This document shows, in pieces, positions 1-9,215 of a DNA stretch of 64,000 nucleotides. The notes under the pieces were generated by a model that made no database searches, was not told the origin of the DNA, and saw only the letters and a list, made by a program, of their open reading frames with translations. Numbering within the stretch: position 1 is the stretch's first letter; every line of letters begins with the position of its first letter. The position numbers were made by a program, and so were the translations under genes. The stretch comes from Phytopythium helicoides. Taxonomy: Eukaryota > Oomycota > Peronosporomycetes > Pythiales > Pythiaceae. The stretch covers positions 124,001-188,000 of the forward strand of contig JANFNE010000059.1 in the NCBI GenBank assembly GCA_024867545.1. The letters are read 5' to 3'.

Positions 1-204
1 GTCGGAGTCGCTGTCGAGCTGATCCAGCAGACGCTCGAGGAGGTGGCGCGCTTCTTCAGGGAGAGGGGTGGAGATTTCCATAGCTTCAGCGTACGCTGCC
101 GAAAGCTTGCGGGACTCGGTTCCGCGGAGTGTGGCGGCCTCGCTAGTCGCAAAGATGAGAGCTGTAGCGGCAGCGACGAGGAAGAGGCTGAAGGTCTTCG
201 ACAT
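1..204 (-). CDS. secreted protein, N-terminal part (runs off left edge)
   Basis: The reverse strand from an ATG at 204-202 reads 68 codons to the window edge without a stop. It opens with a classic signal peptide: MSK, then a hydrophobic core (FSLFLVAAATALIFA) and a small-residue cleavage region ending SEA. After the likely cleavage site come TLRGTESRKL and an acidic, leucine-rich stretch (PEEARHLLERLLDQLDSDSD). The protein is therefore probably exported. Too little remains to name a family; no RxLR-dEER pair or Kazal/elicitin cysteine pattern is visible in this part. The upstream region (205-540) is shared with the 3' end of COX15 on the same strand. Confidence 0.7.
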   Translation of the reverse strand, partial: MSKTFSLFLVAAATALIFATSEAATLRGTESRKLSAAYAEAMEISTPLPEEARHLLERLLDQLDSDSD

Positions 205-540
205 TGTTGTTGGAGGAGGTGGGTGGCTGTTGCTGTTGCAGACGAGTTGAGTAATGAGCTCCCAGTCATCGTCTTTTATCGTAGGATGCCGGGCTTACCA
301 CGGCCATACCCGCGAGCCGAAGGCGAGTGCTAGCAATAATGAGCTCGAGAGGCAATCTCCAATATATCCATTGGCGAACTCACAAGTCCCATACAAGCTT
401 TCCATTACCAATCAAGTTGGCGAAGTGCTGTCGCCTCCACCATCACGCCTACGCATGAACTTGCTCAACCACCGGCCCTGCATTCGAGCAGTAGCAGTTG
501 CTGATCTCCTAGATCCCTTTGATATCCGAGTCCACACCGC
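205..540. other. intergenic, 336 bp
   Basis: This lies between the 3' end of COX15 and the start of the secreted gene, both on the reverse strand, so it should hold the COX15 terminator and the promoter of the secreted gene. No recognisable element was seen. Confidence 0.5.
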
Positions 541-2285
541 TCATAGAACCTTAGTGGCGAGCTTTGCCATACCCACGACGCCTCCAGGACGCGCAAAACG
601 GAGCGAATGCAAGGTCCACAACGATGTCCCGAGGATGAGCACAGCGCCGCTCTGGTGGACCAGTGCCAACGTCGTTGGCACCGAGTTGACCAGCATCGTC
701 ACGCCCATCACGATCTACATGACGCCAGCACAGCCACGCAATTGTCAGTCCGGACCCAGTATCAAGTAGTTTTGTTGGTGACACCAGCGCACCTGCCCGC
801 CGACGGCCGCCATGGTCGCATTGAAGGCCAGCTGTGAGTCGTGCGGCAAATTGGTCCACACATTGGGCTTGCGAGCCTTCATGTACACCGCAGTATACGC
901 AGCGAACGTGCTCACGGCGAGGATGCGATGGTGGAGCTGCACTTGGGCAACGTTGTCGTACAGATTGCGGGTCCACGGCTGCAAGCAAAAAAGGAACTCG
1001 GGTGTTAGTATCAAGTTGAAACCAAAGACCTTCTAGCTTCGCCAGCACTCACCGAAAGCTCAAACAATCCCTTGGGCACCCAGTGGTCGCCCATTTTGGG
1101 GAACGTGTTGAACTCCTTTCCGCCGTCGATCTCCGCGACGAGCGTGCCAGCAACAATCGTGCCCGCCAACAAACCCGTCAGCCAGTGCATGTACTGGCGC
1201 ACCTGGCCGATATCCTTGAGCGCGCTCGTCATCGTTAGCTCACGCAGTTTGACCGCTCGAGTCGTCGGCGACATGAGACTCAATCCTGTCCACACCAGCA
1301 GAGAGAAGTTGCCGAGCGAAAGAATTTCCTGTGGATTCGCTGGCGAGTGAGCACGCCATCCCAATCAACGCACAGCGATGATAAATCCGTCATGAGCTTA
1401 CGTGGATTGGGAAGCCGAACGTCGCGAGATAGTTGCCCTTCATGTGGTGCGTGCCCTCGTCCTCCTCCAAGTTGTGCCGCACCATGCGCCGCCCGACAAA
1501 CATCTGCGTCGCCCCAAGACCCGTGACGAGCACCAATGGTGCCTGCATCCAAACCGGAATCATCTTCTTGGCCGCAAAGTAGCCAAGCGGACCAAGGAAC
1601 GCCAACATGCTCGCCTGTCCGAGCAGACGGTGCGCGCGCTCCCACTTGTAGTTGCGCTTGAAGTCCTCGAATGACATGGGTCGGCGCTGGTGGAGGTGGC
1701 AGAACTCGCGGTAGACATCGAACTCCTTCATGCAGTCGCGGTCGTTGCTGGGCGACATCACGCTGTGGGGTTTCCAGTAGAGCGTTGACACCCCCGTGCG
1801 CGTCAGCCGCGCTGCTGCTCCGACCGTAAGGGTGGTTGCGACGAGTCCAGCCGTGCCAAACAGCCACCAGTGCATCGGGCTCGCCTTCATCGAGTCTTGG
1901 AGCTTCGCGAGCTTGGACGCGCTCTCGGTCGCGATCGACTTGCGCTATCGTTGATTCCAATGCCCTTGCTTTCGAACAGGTGAGAGGGCAATGAGAGACA
2001 TACCTGTGGACCAATCCGAGTTCTTGCATTCGCAGTCCATCCGCCCGACTTCTGCTTTGCAAGCTGAAGCGACCACGACGACCGGAGATCTCCAGCCAGT
2101 CTATTGCTCATAGCAATATTGCGGCTGGGTGCCGCAAGCGAGCGCTTTACACAAACCACAAGTGAGCTCTCAACGCACCACGATGCTTGCCAGGAATTGC
2201 CACGAACCGAGAAGAGCGGTGAAAGCATCGCCGACGACATCTTGAGCAGTAAGCGCCCCAAGGCCAATCGCCGAATGAAAACCAT
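541..2285 (-). CDS. COX15: heme A synthase COX15 (mitochondrial), 5 exons
   Basis: COX15 converts heme O to heme A in the mitochondrial inner membrane for cytochrome c oxidase. Reverse-strand exons are 2285-2004, 1944-1402, 1328-1053, 978-793 and 714-541. All junctions are GT/AG, in phase 0 and keep frame, giving about 486 aa. The N-terminus is basic and hydroxylated, as expected for a mitochondrial targeting sequence. Family hallmarks are the AARLTRTG start of helix 1, the KWERAHRLLGQ histidine segment, RQYMHWLTGL, the VQLHHRILAV histidine segment and the C-terminal LVHQSGAVLIL. The four conserved heme-ligand histidine regions are therefore all present. Introns are 59-78 bp. The gene is complete and looks functional. 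Confidence 0.93.
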
Positions 2286-2434
2286 GAGCGGGCGAGCAAA
2301 AGCGAAACCCGATCCGCCCGTTAGGTTGAAGCGACAGGTAGCTGCGACACCTGTACTAAAAGCTAACTGTGGAATGCGTCGATGTCATCGATACTCGTCA
2401 TGACGAGCTGGTGACCGCTAAGATATCCGATCCC

Positions 2435-3406
2435 GCACTTGGAGAGCTTCCAGGACGAAGGCAGCAGTTTTCTCTCTCGCACGAGTGGAAGCACGGCGCG
2501 CAGCACGTCGACCGCCGCGTCCTCCCTCATCTGCTCTCGAACTCGTGCTCGTCGTAAAGCCACGCGTGGCTACCTTGACTTGGACTCATCGCGCTTGACA
2601 CCCTTCGTAGCCGATCATCGTTAGGTGGTGGCTTGACGGACTCCGATGTCCCCGCTGTGAAGGCCTTGGAATGGTCTGGAGGCTGGATGCGTGACCCTGG
2701 GTCGTGAGCCGTGCCGCGTGGTCTCCATCTCGCAAATCGCCGACTGAGGGGGGTAGAGTCGAGTGGGCTCCATGGCGAGCTGCAGTGTGGGAAGACATCA
2801 ACAGAAGGCGAATGATGAATTCTATAAGTCTACTCTCGACAGGCTTGGTGGCCACGGGAGACCAAGCACTCTCGACATGCTCGCTGATCTCAAGAGATCC
2901 AGCATCCTCGACGGGCTCAGTGATTGCGGGACTTGAAGGTCTGAGTGCACGACCAGCTGCTGCGATTGATGAGGAGGAGGCGTATTACCCAGCCAACTTT
3001 GCTCATTTTTGAGAAGTTGCTACGTGCTGCAGCTCGCCACGGATCCCACTCGATTCTTCCCCTTAGTCGGCGATTTGCGAGATGGAGACCACGCGGCCGC
3101 ACTTCCTGGCTTCCGGCCCGGGGTCCCGCATCCAGCCTCCAGACCATTCCAAGGCCTTCACAGCGGGGACATCGGAGTCCGTCAAGCCACCACCTAACGA
3201 TGATCGGCTACGAAGGGTGTCAAGCGCGATGAGTCCAAGTCAAGGTAGCCACGCGTGGCTTCACGACGAGCACGAGCTCGAGAGCAGATGAGGGAGCACG
3301 CGGCGGTCGACGTGCTGCGCGCTGAGCTTCCACTCGTGCCGTCGCCTTCCGAGAGAAAAAGACTGCGAGAGCACGCTGCCTTCGTCCTGGAAGCTCTCCA
3401 AGTGCA
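2435..3406. repeat. foldback element: imperfect inverted repeat, arms about 365 bp, spacer about 235 bp
   Basis: The left arm (about 2435-2797) and right arm (about 3030-3406) are reverse complements at high but imperfect identity. Both share GGAGAGCTTCCAGGACGAAG, CTTGACTTGGACTCATCGCG, GATCATCGTTAGGTGGTGGC and GGCCTTGGAATGGTCTGGAG in opposite orientation. The spacer is unrelated. No transposase gene is seen in or beside it. The open frames in the arms are antisense mirror images of each other and are not believed to be genes. It could be a foldback or MITE-like non-autonomous transposon, or an old inverted duplication; terminal target-site duplications were not resolved. Confidence 0.7.
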
Positions 3407-4182
3407 GCACAAGATCATCGACGTGCAGTGCATCCAGTCATCAGGTGTTTTTTAGCGACCACACGAGCAGCACAAGAGGCGCCACCTTCGTCTCGGAGAC
3501 CTGTCGACGGGGACTTTGCAGCTGCAGCAGCTACAGCAGAGCATTAGGTTTCCTGCTCGAGGTCAACTCAGGTTATTGGTGATTGGCGAGGAGTCAACGA
3601 ATGTGTTCACGGATATCACATGCTTGTCATCCTCGTGCAGCTGGTTTTGGCGCTCGGCCTGCTTGCATTATGCTGAGCAAGAGACCAACGGCGGACGTCA
3701 AGTCAAGGATTCAAGGCTCAACTGCAAATCCGACTCGAGTATCATCAACAATGGCGCGTGTTAATCGTGATGTTGCCGTGGGATTTTGCATGCATGCAAG
3801 CGTTGCCGTGGCAAGTCGATGCATTCTTTCGCATCGCGGCGACGGCGCGCGGCGATGGCGCGTGGACACGCCGGGCTCTGTTGCTCTCGGGCATTAGCTC
3901 ACGATCACAGCGCCACCCTCCGCATGACCAGGATGACAACCGGCCGACGCGATCGAGAGGGAACGGGCGATGTCATGTCCACGTCAAGGCGGCTCCCACC
4001 ATGTTCCCGTTGTCGTGACTCGCGCTCTCACGGTTTCCTTTGATCCGTAAGTATGCGATCGACTCTCGATCCGGCGGCAGCGGATTTTCCCTGCACTCCT
4101 CCGTTGGTAAGCTCACACCCCATCCCGTGCTCGACCTGCTGGTTGGAAGGCCGCTCGACGTAGTGGACAGGAGCCGAGCATC
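3407..4182. other. intergenic, no gene recognised
   Basis: About 780 bp between the foldback element and the RNase T2 promoter. Short open frames occur on both strands, but none has a recognisable domain or plausible structure. Confidence 0.4.
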
Positions 4183-4200
4183 CTCACTGTCAGATTTACC
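4183..4200 (+). promoter_or_regulatory. putative oomycete Inr/FPR core promoter of RNase T2 copy 1
   Basis: CTCACTGTCAGATTTACC resembles the oomycete initiator plus flanking promoter region (TCATTYYNCAWTTTNYY), with a strong match in the CAGATTTACC half and one base less spacing. It lies 30-48 bp before the ATG at 4231, the usual distance. Confidence 0.4.
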
Positions 4201-4230
4201 TCCGACCACGCACTCCACAAGCCCTTCACC

Positions 4231-5172
4231 ATGTTCAAGAGCTTCGGCCCCGCCCTCCTCGCCTCCACGCTTCTCGCCGCAGACTTCCAGGCCGCCAGCG
4301 CCACCGACTACGCCGGCGGATGGCACGCCTCCGACCCCACCGCTCAGTGCGTCGACATCTGCTCGGCTCCGTCCAAGACGTGCCTCACGTCGGCCGCTGA
4401 CTGCCTGGCCAAGACGTCGCAGCCTGAAGACTTTGACTACCTTGTGCTGGAGCAGCTCTTCATGCCGCAGTTCTGCCGCGACCTCCTTGTCGGCGTCGAC
4501 TCGACCATCTCTCACCAGAACGTGAACGCGTACCCTAACGGCATCACGTGTGTGGCGGATCGCGTGTCGAGCGAGCTGACGATCCACGGTCTGTGGCCGA
4601 ACTACAATGATGGCTACGTCAGCTGCTGCAACCCCAACTCGACGGTTGCCAACGACCCGTACAACGCCGAGGAGTTTGCTCTACTTGAGCCGGACCTCCT
4701 GTCGACGATGGGCGAGAAGTGGATCGACCCCACGCAGAACTCGACGTACGACACGCTCTGCGAGATCTACAACCACGAGTTCCAGAAGCACGGCCTCTGC
4801 TACCACGCGGACGGTGACGACTACATTTCGGCTGCTGTGACGTACTTCGAGGCTGCGCTGAACACGGCTGACCGTATTAGCGCTGCTACTACGCAGATCA
4901 AGGAGTGGGCTGCCCAGGAGACGCCGGAGACGACGGTGGCCGACATTCAGGCTCTCTACGACAAGAAGGTGCTGATCTTGTGCTCGGCTGCTGACACCGC
5001 CAACGGCGCCAACCAGCTCTCGGTGATCCGCACGTGCTACGAGAAGCCGGACAGCATTACGTCGGAGGGTCCTACGACACAGATTGACTGTCCGTCTGTG
5101 TCTGCGACGTCGACGTTCTCGATCTGCTCGAACACGTCGGCCGTGACGCTCAACGCGTACGTTGCGCCTTAG
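4231..5172 (+). CDS. secreted ribonuclease T2, copy 1 (no C-terminal stalk)
   Basis: Intronless, 313 aa. A signal peptide of about 24 residues (MFKSFGPALLASTLLAADFQ...) precedes the RNase T2 fold. Both catalytic boxes are visible: CAS I as LTIHGLWPNYND (catalytic His) and CAS II as HEFQKHGLCYH (catalytic His-Lys-His). Many paired cysteines follow, as in extracellular T2 enzymes. The enzyme should cleave single-stranded RNA non-specifically outside the cell or in the vacuole. It ends at NAYVAP-stop, exactly where copy 2 (6938-8161) continues into a Pro/Thr stalk. Otherwise the two proteins are nearly identical apart from a short segment near residues 220-235. A possible poly(A) signal (AATAAA) lies about 60 bp downstream. 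Confidence 0.93.
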   Translation: MFKSFGPALLASTLLAADFQAASATDYAGGWHASDPTAQCVDICSAPSKTCLTSAADCLAKTSQPEDFDYLVLEQLFMPQFCRDLLVGVDSTISHQNVNAYPNGITCVADRVSSELTIHGLWPNYNDGYVSCCNPNSTVANDPYNAEEFALLEPDLLSTMGEKWIDPTQNSTYDTLCEIYNHEFQKHGLCYHADGDDYISAAVTYFEAALNTADRISAATTQIKEWAAQETPETTVADIQALYDKKVLILCSAADTANGANQLSVIRTCYEKPDSITSEGPTTQIDCPSVSATSTFSICSNTSAVTLNAYVAP

Positions 5173-6937
5173 AGGCGAGAGCCAATCTACGAATGCGTTT
5201 GCTTGTTGATCCGAACTTCGAAGTGAAAGGCAATAAAAGATTGGTCGCGCTCACGACGATGAGCGAAACCAGCTAGTCGCCATACTATCAAATGCCAGCT
5301 TGTGTGTCTTCCATATCGTTTTACATGTTTCCTCGACCAAAATGTTGAGGCCGCGTCAGCATCAACGTTTCGATCATGAACAGCAGACCATGAGTCAAAG
5401 GAGTCTGCGAGACATGAGCGGGTTTTGCTTTGTGAATGAGCACGAGACTCCCTGGTGCTGCGCATGCTCCATGTTAGTCAGTCAGCGCCAAGCTCGTCTG
5501 CAGTCGCAAAGATTGAGCGAACAGCGCTGCAAGAGAACGAGTTGAGGAGCTAGAGAGCACTAAGATGGCGGCCCGTCACTTGCTCGCGTTGATGCATCGT
5601 TTCGAAGGCCACGAGCGTCGTCCTCGCTCCCTCACTTCGTTTGCACCGGGTCTTTGCCCAAGGATGCCACCTTTCATATTTTGATGAGGCCGCGCGGATT
5701 TTCCTCGCGAGCAACCTCTACCTAACGTCATGTCATCCGTGTGCGATTTGCATTCAGGCGTTGGATGTACAGTACCATGAAATCGCGTCCGCATTCGCTT
5801 GATCGGTGTGGGCCAACTTGGCGCGAGAGGCCTCGCCTTCTGATAACAGTCGCGAATCTCACTACAGTTGCACCGGAAACGGATTACGTTCTGGTTGAGG
5901 CGTGGATTTGCACTGTGCGTGCGATCCGGAGCGCCATTCAAGCACACCCACTGTGCTCGGCGACAGCGGGAGGGAGGGGCATTGTATCCTTGAGTCGCTG
6001 GTCCACCGAGTTCTCACAAGATCGATTCGACGAACCGAAGTCGGAGGCGAGCAAGGGGGCGATGAGAGATAGGAACGGAGCTGTTGAGCCAAAGTCGAGT
6101 GAGCTGATGGCTGAGCGCGAAAGAGCGCTAGAGACTCCAGTGGGACATGGAGACTTCGTCTCCAGAAGAGAGAGCGAAGGAGGCTGGCAATCTCTTCTAC
6201 GCCGGCTGCAAAGGAGAGAGCGCGCCACCGACCATGTCGCGTGGCTTTCGTTGAGGTGCGGTTGCCGCTGCCGTTGCCAAAAACAAGTCAGCACGATGGC
6301 AGTCAGCGTCTCCGCATTCATTTATAGAGACTTTATGGTGGATGATTGCATACAATATATCATATTTGATTCAAAAATTCATGCATTCACTATTTGATAC
6401 AGTATGATCTGTCGTCCAGTTGTGCGCGTCACTCGCAGGTCCAGTGGGTCAACTGTGACGCTCATCTCCTTTCGCGCCTGGCTCTGCCCACAATTCAGCC
6501 TCTCGACGACCTCCATTTGAAGCACCTGATATATCAATCACATGTAGGTCTATATGTATTTATACAGGTATTATAGAGTCATTATTCATGATATTGTATA
6601 TATAATGGTGCTTGATATTGCTTTTCATAGACATTTGGAGCACGATCTTTTTTTTTTCGAGGCGATGTCACAACCAGCCGACAGTCAGCAGCAGACTCCA
6701 CGCGCTTCAAAGAATCCTCGCGCGCCACCCGCGGCGCCAATGGAGCGCGAGCAACGGCCTTGTGTGCTTGGTCTTGGCCTAGTACTTTAGTCTCATGTGG
6801 CGTAAGCAGCTGTGGCCCCTGTTGGTCGCATGGATAGCTTTCACTGCGGCACCTCGAGCTCACAAATCAATCGTCCGATTCCCACTCAAGTCGCTTGAGT
6901 ACACCAGCTCTCCAGCGCATCCAGGTCTCGGTTCATC
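5173..6937. other. intergenic between tandem RNase genes
   Basis: About 1.76 kb. The first part is mixed sequence and about 6310-6660 is clearly AT-rich (TATATCATATTTGATTC-type runs, a T8 run near 6650). Open frames here have no recognisable motif and poor codon character. No repeat matching other parts of the window was noticed. Confidence 0.4.
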
Positions 6938-8161
6938 ATGTTCAAGAGCTTCGGCACCGCCCTCCTCGCCTCCACGCTGCTCGCCGCAGACTTCCAGGCC
7001 GCCAGCGCCACTGACTACGCCGGTGGATGGCTCGCCTCCGACCCCACGGCCCAGTGCGTCGACATCTGCTCGGCTCCGTCCAAGACGTGCCTCACGTCGG
7101 CCGCGGACTGCCTGGCCAAGACGTCGCAGCCTGAAGACTTCGACTACCTCGTGCTGGAGCAGCTCTTCATGCCGCAGTTCTGCCGCGACCTTCTTGTCGG
7201 TGTCGACTCGACCATCTCGCACCAGAACGTGAACGCGTACCCTAACGGGATCACATGTGTGGCGGACCGCGTGTCGAGCGAGCTGACGATCCACGGTCTG
7301 TGGCCGAACTACAACGATGGCTACGTCAGCTGCTGCAACCCCAACTCGACGGTTGCCAACGACCCGTACAACGCCGAGGAGTTTGCTCTACTTGAGCCGG
7401 ACCTCCTGTCGACGATGGGCGAGAAGTGGATCGACCCCACGCAGAACTCGACGTACGACACGCTCTGCGAGATCTACAACCACGAGTTCCAGAAGCACGG
7501 CCTCTGCTACCACGCCGACGGTGACGACTACATTTCGGCTGCTGTGACGTACTTCGAGGCTGCGCTGAACACGGCTGACCGTATCAGTGCTGCGTCGGCC
7601 CAGATCAAGGAGTGGGCTGAGAAGGTTGGCGAGACCACGGTCGATGCCATCCAGGGCCTCTACGACAAGAAGGTTCTGATCCTGTGCTCGGCTGCTGACA
7701 CCGCCAACGGCGCCAACCAGCTCTCGGTGATTCGCACGTGCTACGAGAAGCCGTCGAACATCACGTCGGAGGGTCCCACGACGCAGATTGACTGTCCGTC
7801 TGTGTCTGCGACGTCGACGTTCTCGATCTGCTCGAACACGTCGGCCGTGACGCTCGACGCCTACGTGGCTCCTGCCTCCTCGTCCTCGTCGTCGGGTTCG
7901 GCTGGCTCGACCCCGGAGCCCACGACGGCCACCCCGGCGCCGACGACTGCCACCCCGACGCCTTCGGCGACCTCGACGCCGGCGCCGACCACCGCCACTC
8001 CGGTGCCCACGACTGCTGCTCCGACGCCGTGCCCGACCCCGGCCCCGACGCCGCGCACGCAGACGTTCTGCAACCTGTTCAACCACCAGCTCTTCTGCAG
8101 CCTGCTGTCGTTCTGCGAGTGGGACAAGAGCGCTAGCACGTGCAATGGCCGCTTCTGGTAA
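6938..8161 (+). CDS. secreted ribonuclease T2, copy 2, with Pro/Thr stalk and Cys-rich tail
   Basis: Intronless, 407 aa. The signal peptide and catalytic domain are almost the same as copy 1, with CAS I (LTIHGLWPNYND) and CAS II (HEFQKHGLCYH) intact. After residue about 307 comes a low-complexity linker of Ser and repeated T-P-A-P/T-T-A-T-P units (about residues 310-375). It ends in a small cysteine-rich module with five cysteines (TFCNLFNHQLFCSLLSFCEW...TCNGRFW). Such stalk plus small Cys module arrangements are common on oomycete secreted enzymes and may bind the wall or a polysaccharide; that role is inferred. The tandem arrangement points to a recent duplication followed by loss of the tail in copy 1 or gain in copy 2. 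Confidence 0.93.
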   Translation: MFKSFGTALLASTLLAADFQAASATDYAGGWLASDPTAQCVDICSAPSKTCLTSAADCLAKTSQPEDFDYLVLEQLFMPQFCRDLLVGVDSTISHQNVNAYPNGITCVADRVSSELTIHGLWPNYNDGYVSCCNPNSTVANDPYNAEEFALLEPDLLSTMGEKWIDPTQNSTYDTLCEIYNHEFQKHGLCYHADGDDYISAAVTYFEAALNTADRISAASAQIKEWAEKVGETTVDAIQGLYDKKVLILCSAADTANGANQLSVIRTCYEKPSNITSEGPTTQIDCPSVSATSTFSICSNTSAVTLDAYVAPASSSSSSGSAGSTPEPTTATPAPTTATPTPSATSTPAPTTATPVPTTAAPTPCPTPAPTPRTQTFCNLFNHQLFCSLLSFCEWDKSASTCNGRFW

Positions 8162-8565
8162 GCAGGCACTCGGTCTTCGGACGTAGAAGTCGCTGCTCGG
8201 AGACCACAGCCAACACAAGCTAACAGTAAATAGACACTGGCGCTTATAAGCTACTCCGTTGCTCTCCTTGTTTGCTGTTGTTGCTCTCTGCATGTAGGCG
8301 AGGTGGGGAACCATCTCCAATGCCTCTCAAACCTATCAACCTGCAGCAACGGGAGTACGCTAACCACCTAGATCATCTACATGCCAACTCGAATCGCAGC
8401 AAAACGCCCTTGGCCCGAGTTCTCGGTGGGAAAGCAGCAGTCCTTCGCTCTGCCTCGAGGTCTCAGTTGGTGTCCACAGATCAGCAGCTGCCCTTGACCA
8501 TCGGCCTCACCGCCACCAAGCTCCACAGTCGAAGCCAAGTGCTGTCATTGTTTCAGGTCCGCCAA

Positions 8566-9144
8566 ATGGACGCGCAGGACTTCCAGCAGCGCATCGCGCG
8601 CGCCAAGGAGGCGGCTCGGCTCGCGTCGCTGGCCGTCAGCGCTCGATCCGCTGCGTCTGCCGTGCCTCTCGCTCGTCCGCTTGCCCCGCCGCCTACTGCG
8701 TCGTCAGCGCCGGTGCCCGAGGACGTTCGGCAGCGCGTCGAGCGGCTCGTAGACTTCGTGCGGCGCAACGGGCCGGCGTTCGAGGCCGCGGCGGTGCAGC
8801 GCGAGCGCGGAAACCCCGAGTTCGCCTTCCTCGTGCCGGGCGCGCCGTTCCACGACTTCTACCAGTGGCGCAAGCGCCAGGTGTGCGGGGTCGGCGCTCC
8901 ACCGCCGCCGTCGACCCTCCAGCCTCCTGGAGGGGCTCCCCCACCGCCGCCTGACAACGACAAGGACCCCATGGCGACGCTATCAGTCGGAGCCATGGCC
9001 AACGTGTGCAAGCTCGCGAGGGCGAGCGGAGTACCGCCGTACACACCCATCCCGCCGGAAATGGTCGCCAATGTCGGCTCGCTGCCACCAGTGGAGCCTG
9101 GACGCCTCGAGATCCGACTCGCAGATTTTTACCGGTCCGACTAG
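8566..9144 (+). CDS. SURP/SWAP-domain protein, splicing-factor type
   Basis: 192 aa from ATG 8566. The frame is open upstream to about 8272, but that stretch does not look like protein, so 8566 is the preferred start. Residues about 55-105 form a SURP module: a helix VERLVDFVRRNG, the conserved GNPEFAFL, and FHDFYQWRKRQV. This signature occurs in splicing regulators such as CHERP, SF3A1 and U2SURP. A proline-rich linker and a conserved-looking tail (GVPPYTPIPPEMV...) follow. The protein is much shorter than CHERP or U2SURP and shows no CID, RRM or G-patch. It ends 71 bp from the convergent RCC1 gene. A nuclear, spliceosome-associated role is inferred from the domain only. Confidence 0.75.
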   Translation: MDAQDFQQRIARAKEAARLASLAVSARSAASAVPLARPLAPPPTASSAPVPEDVRQRVERLVDFVRRNGPAFEAAAVQRERGNPEFAFLVPGAPFHDFYQWRKRQVCGVGAPPPPSTLQPPGGAPPPPPDNDKDPMATLSVGAMANVCKLARASGVPPYTPIPPEMVANVGSLPPVEPGRLEIRLADFYRSD

Positions 9145-9215
9145 GATGCACGGCAGCATGATGGGTATCTGCTGCTGCGTGTCAATGGATCGCTGCAATG
9201 AAGATCAGTTCCGTG

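Noticed and set aside
7388..8320. Long reverse-strand open frame (310 codons) antisense to RNase T2 copy 2
   Set aside because: Arg-rich composition produced by GC-rich third positions of the real gene on the other strand; no start context or domain.
8272..8565. Upstream extension of the SURP protein
   Set aside because: Open by chance; composition is not protein-like and the ATG at 8566 fits the conserved part.
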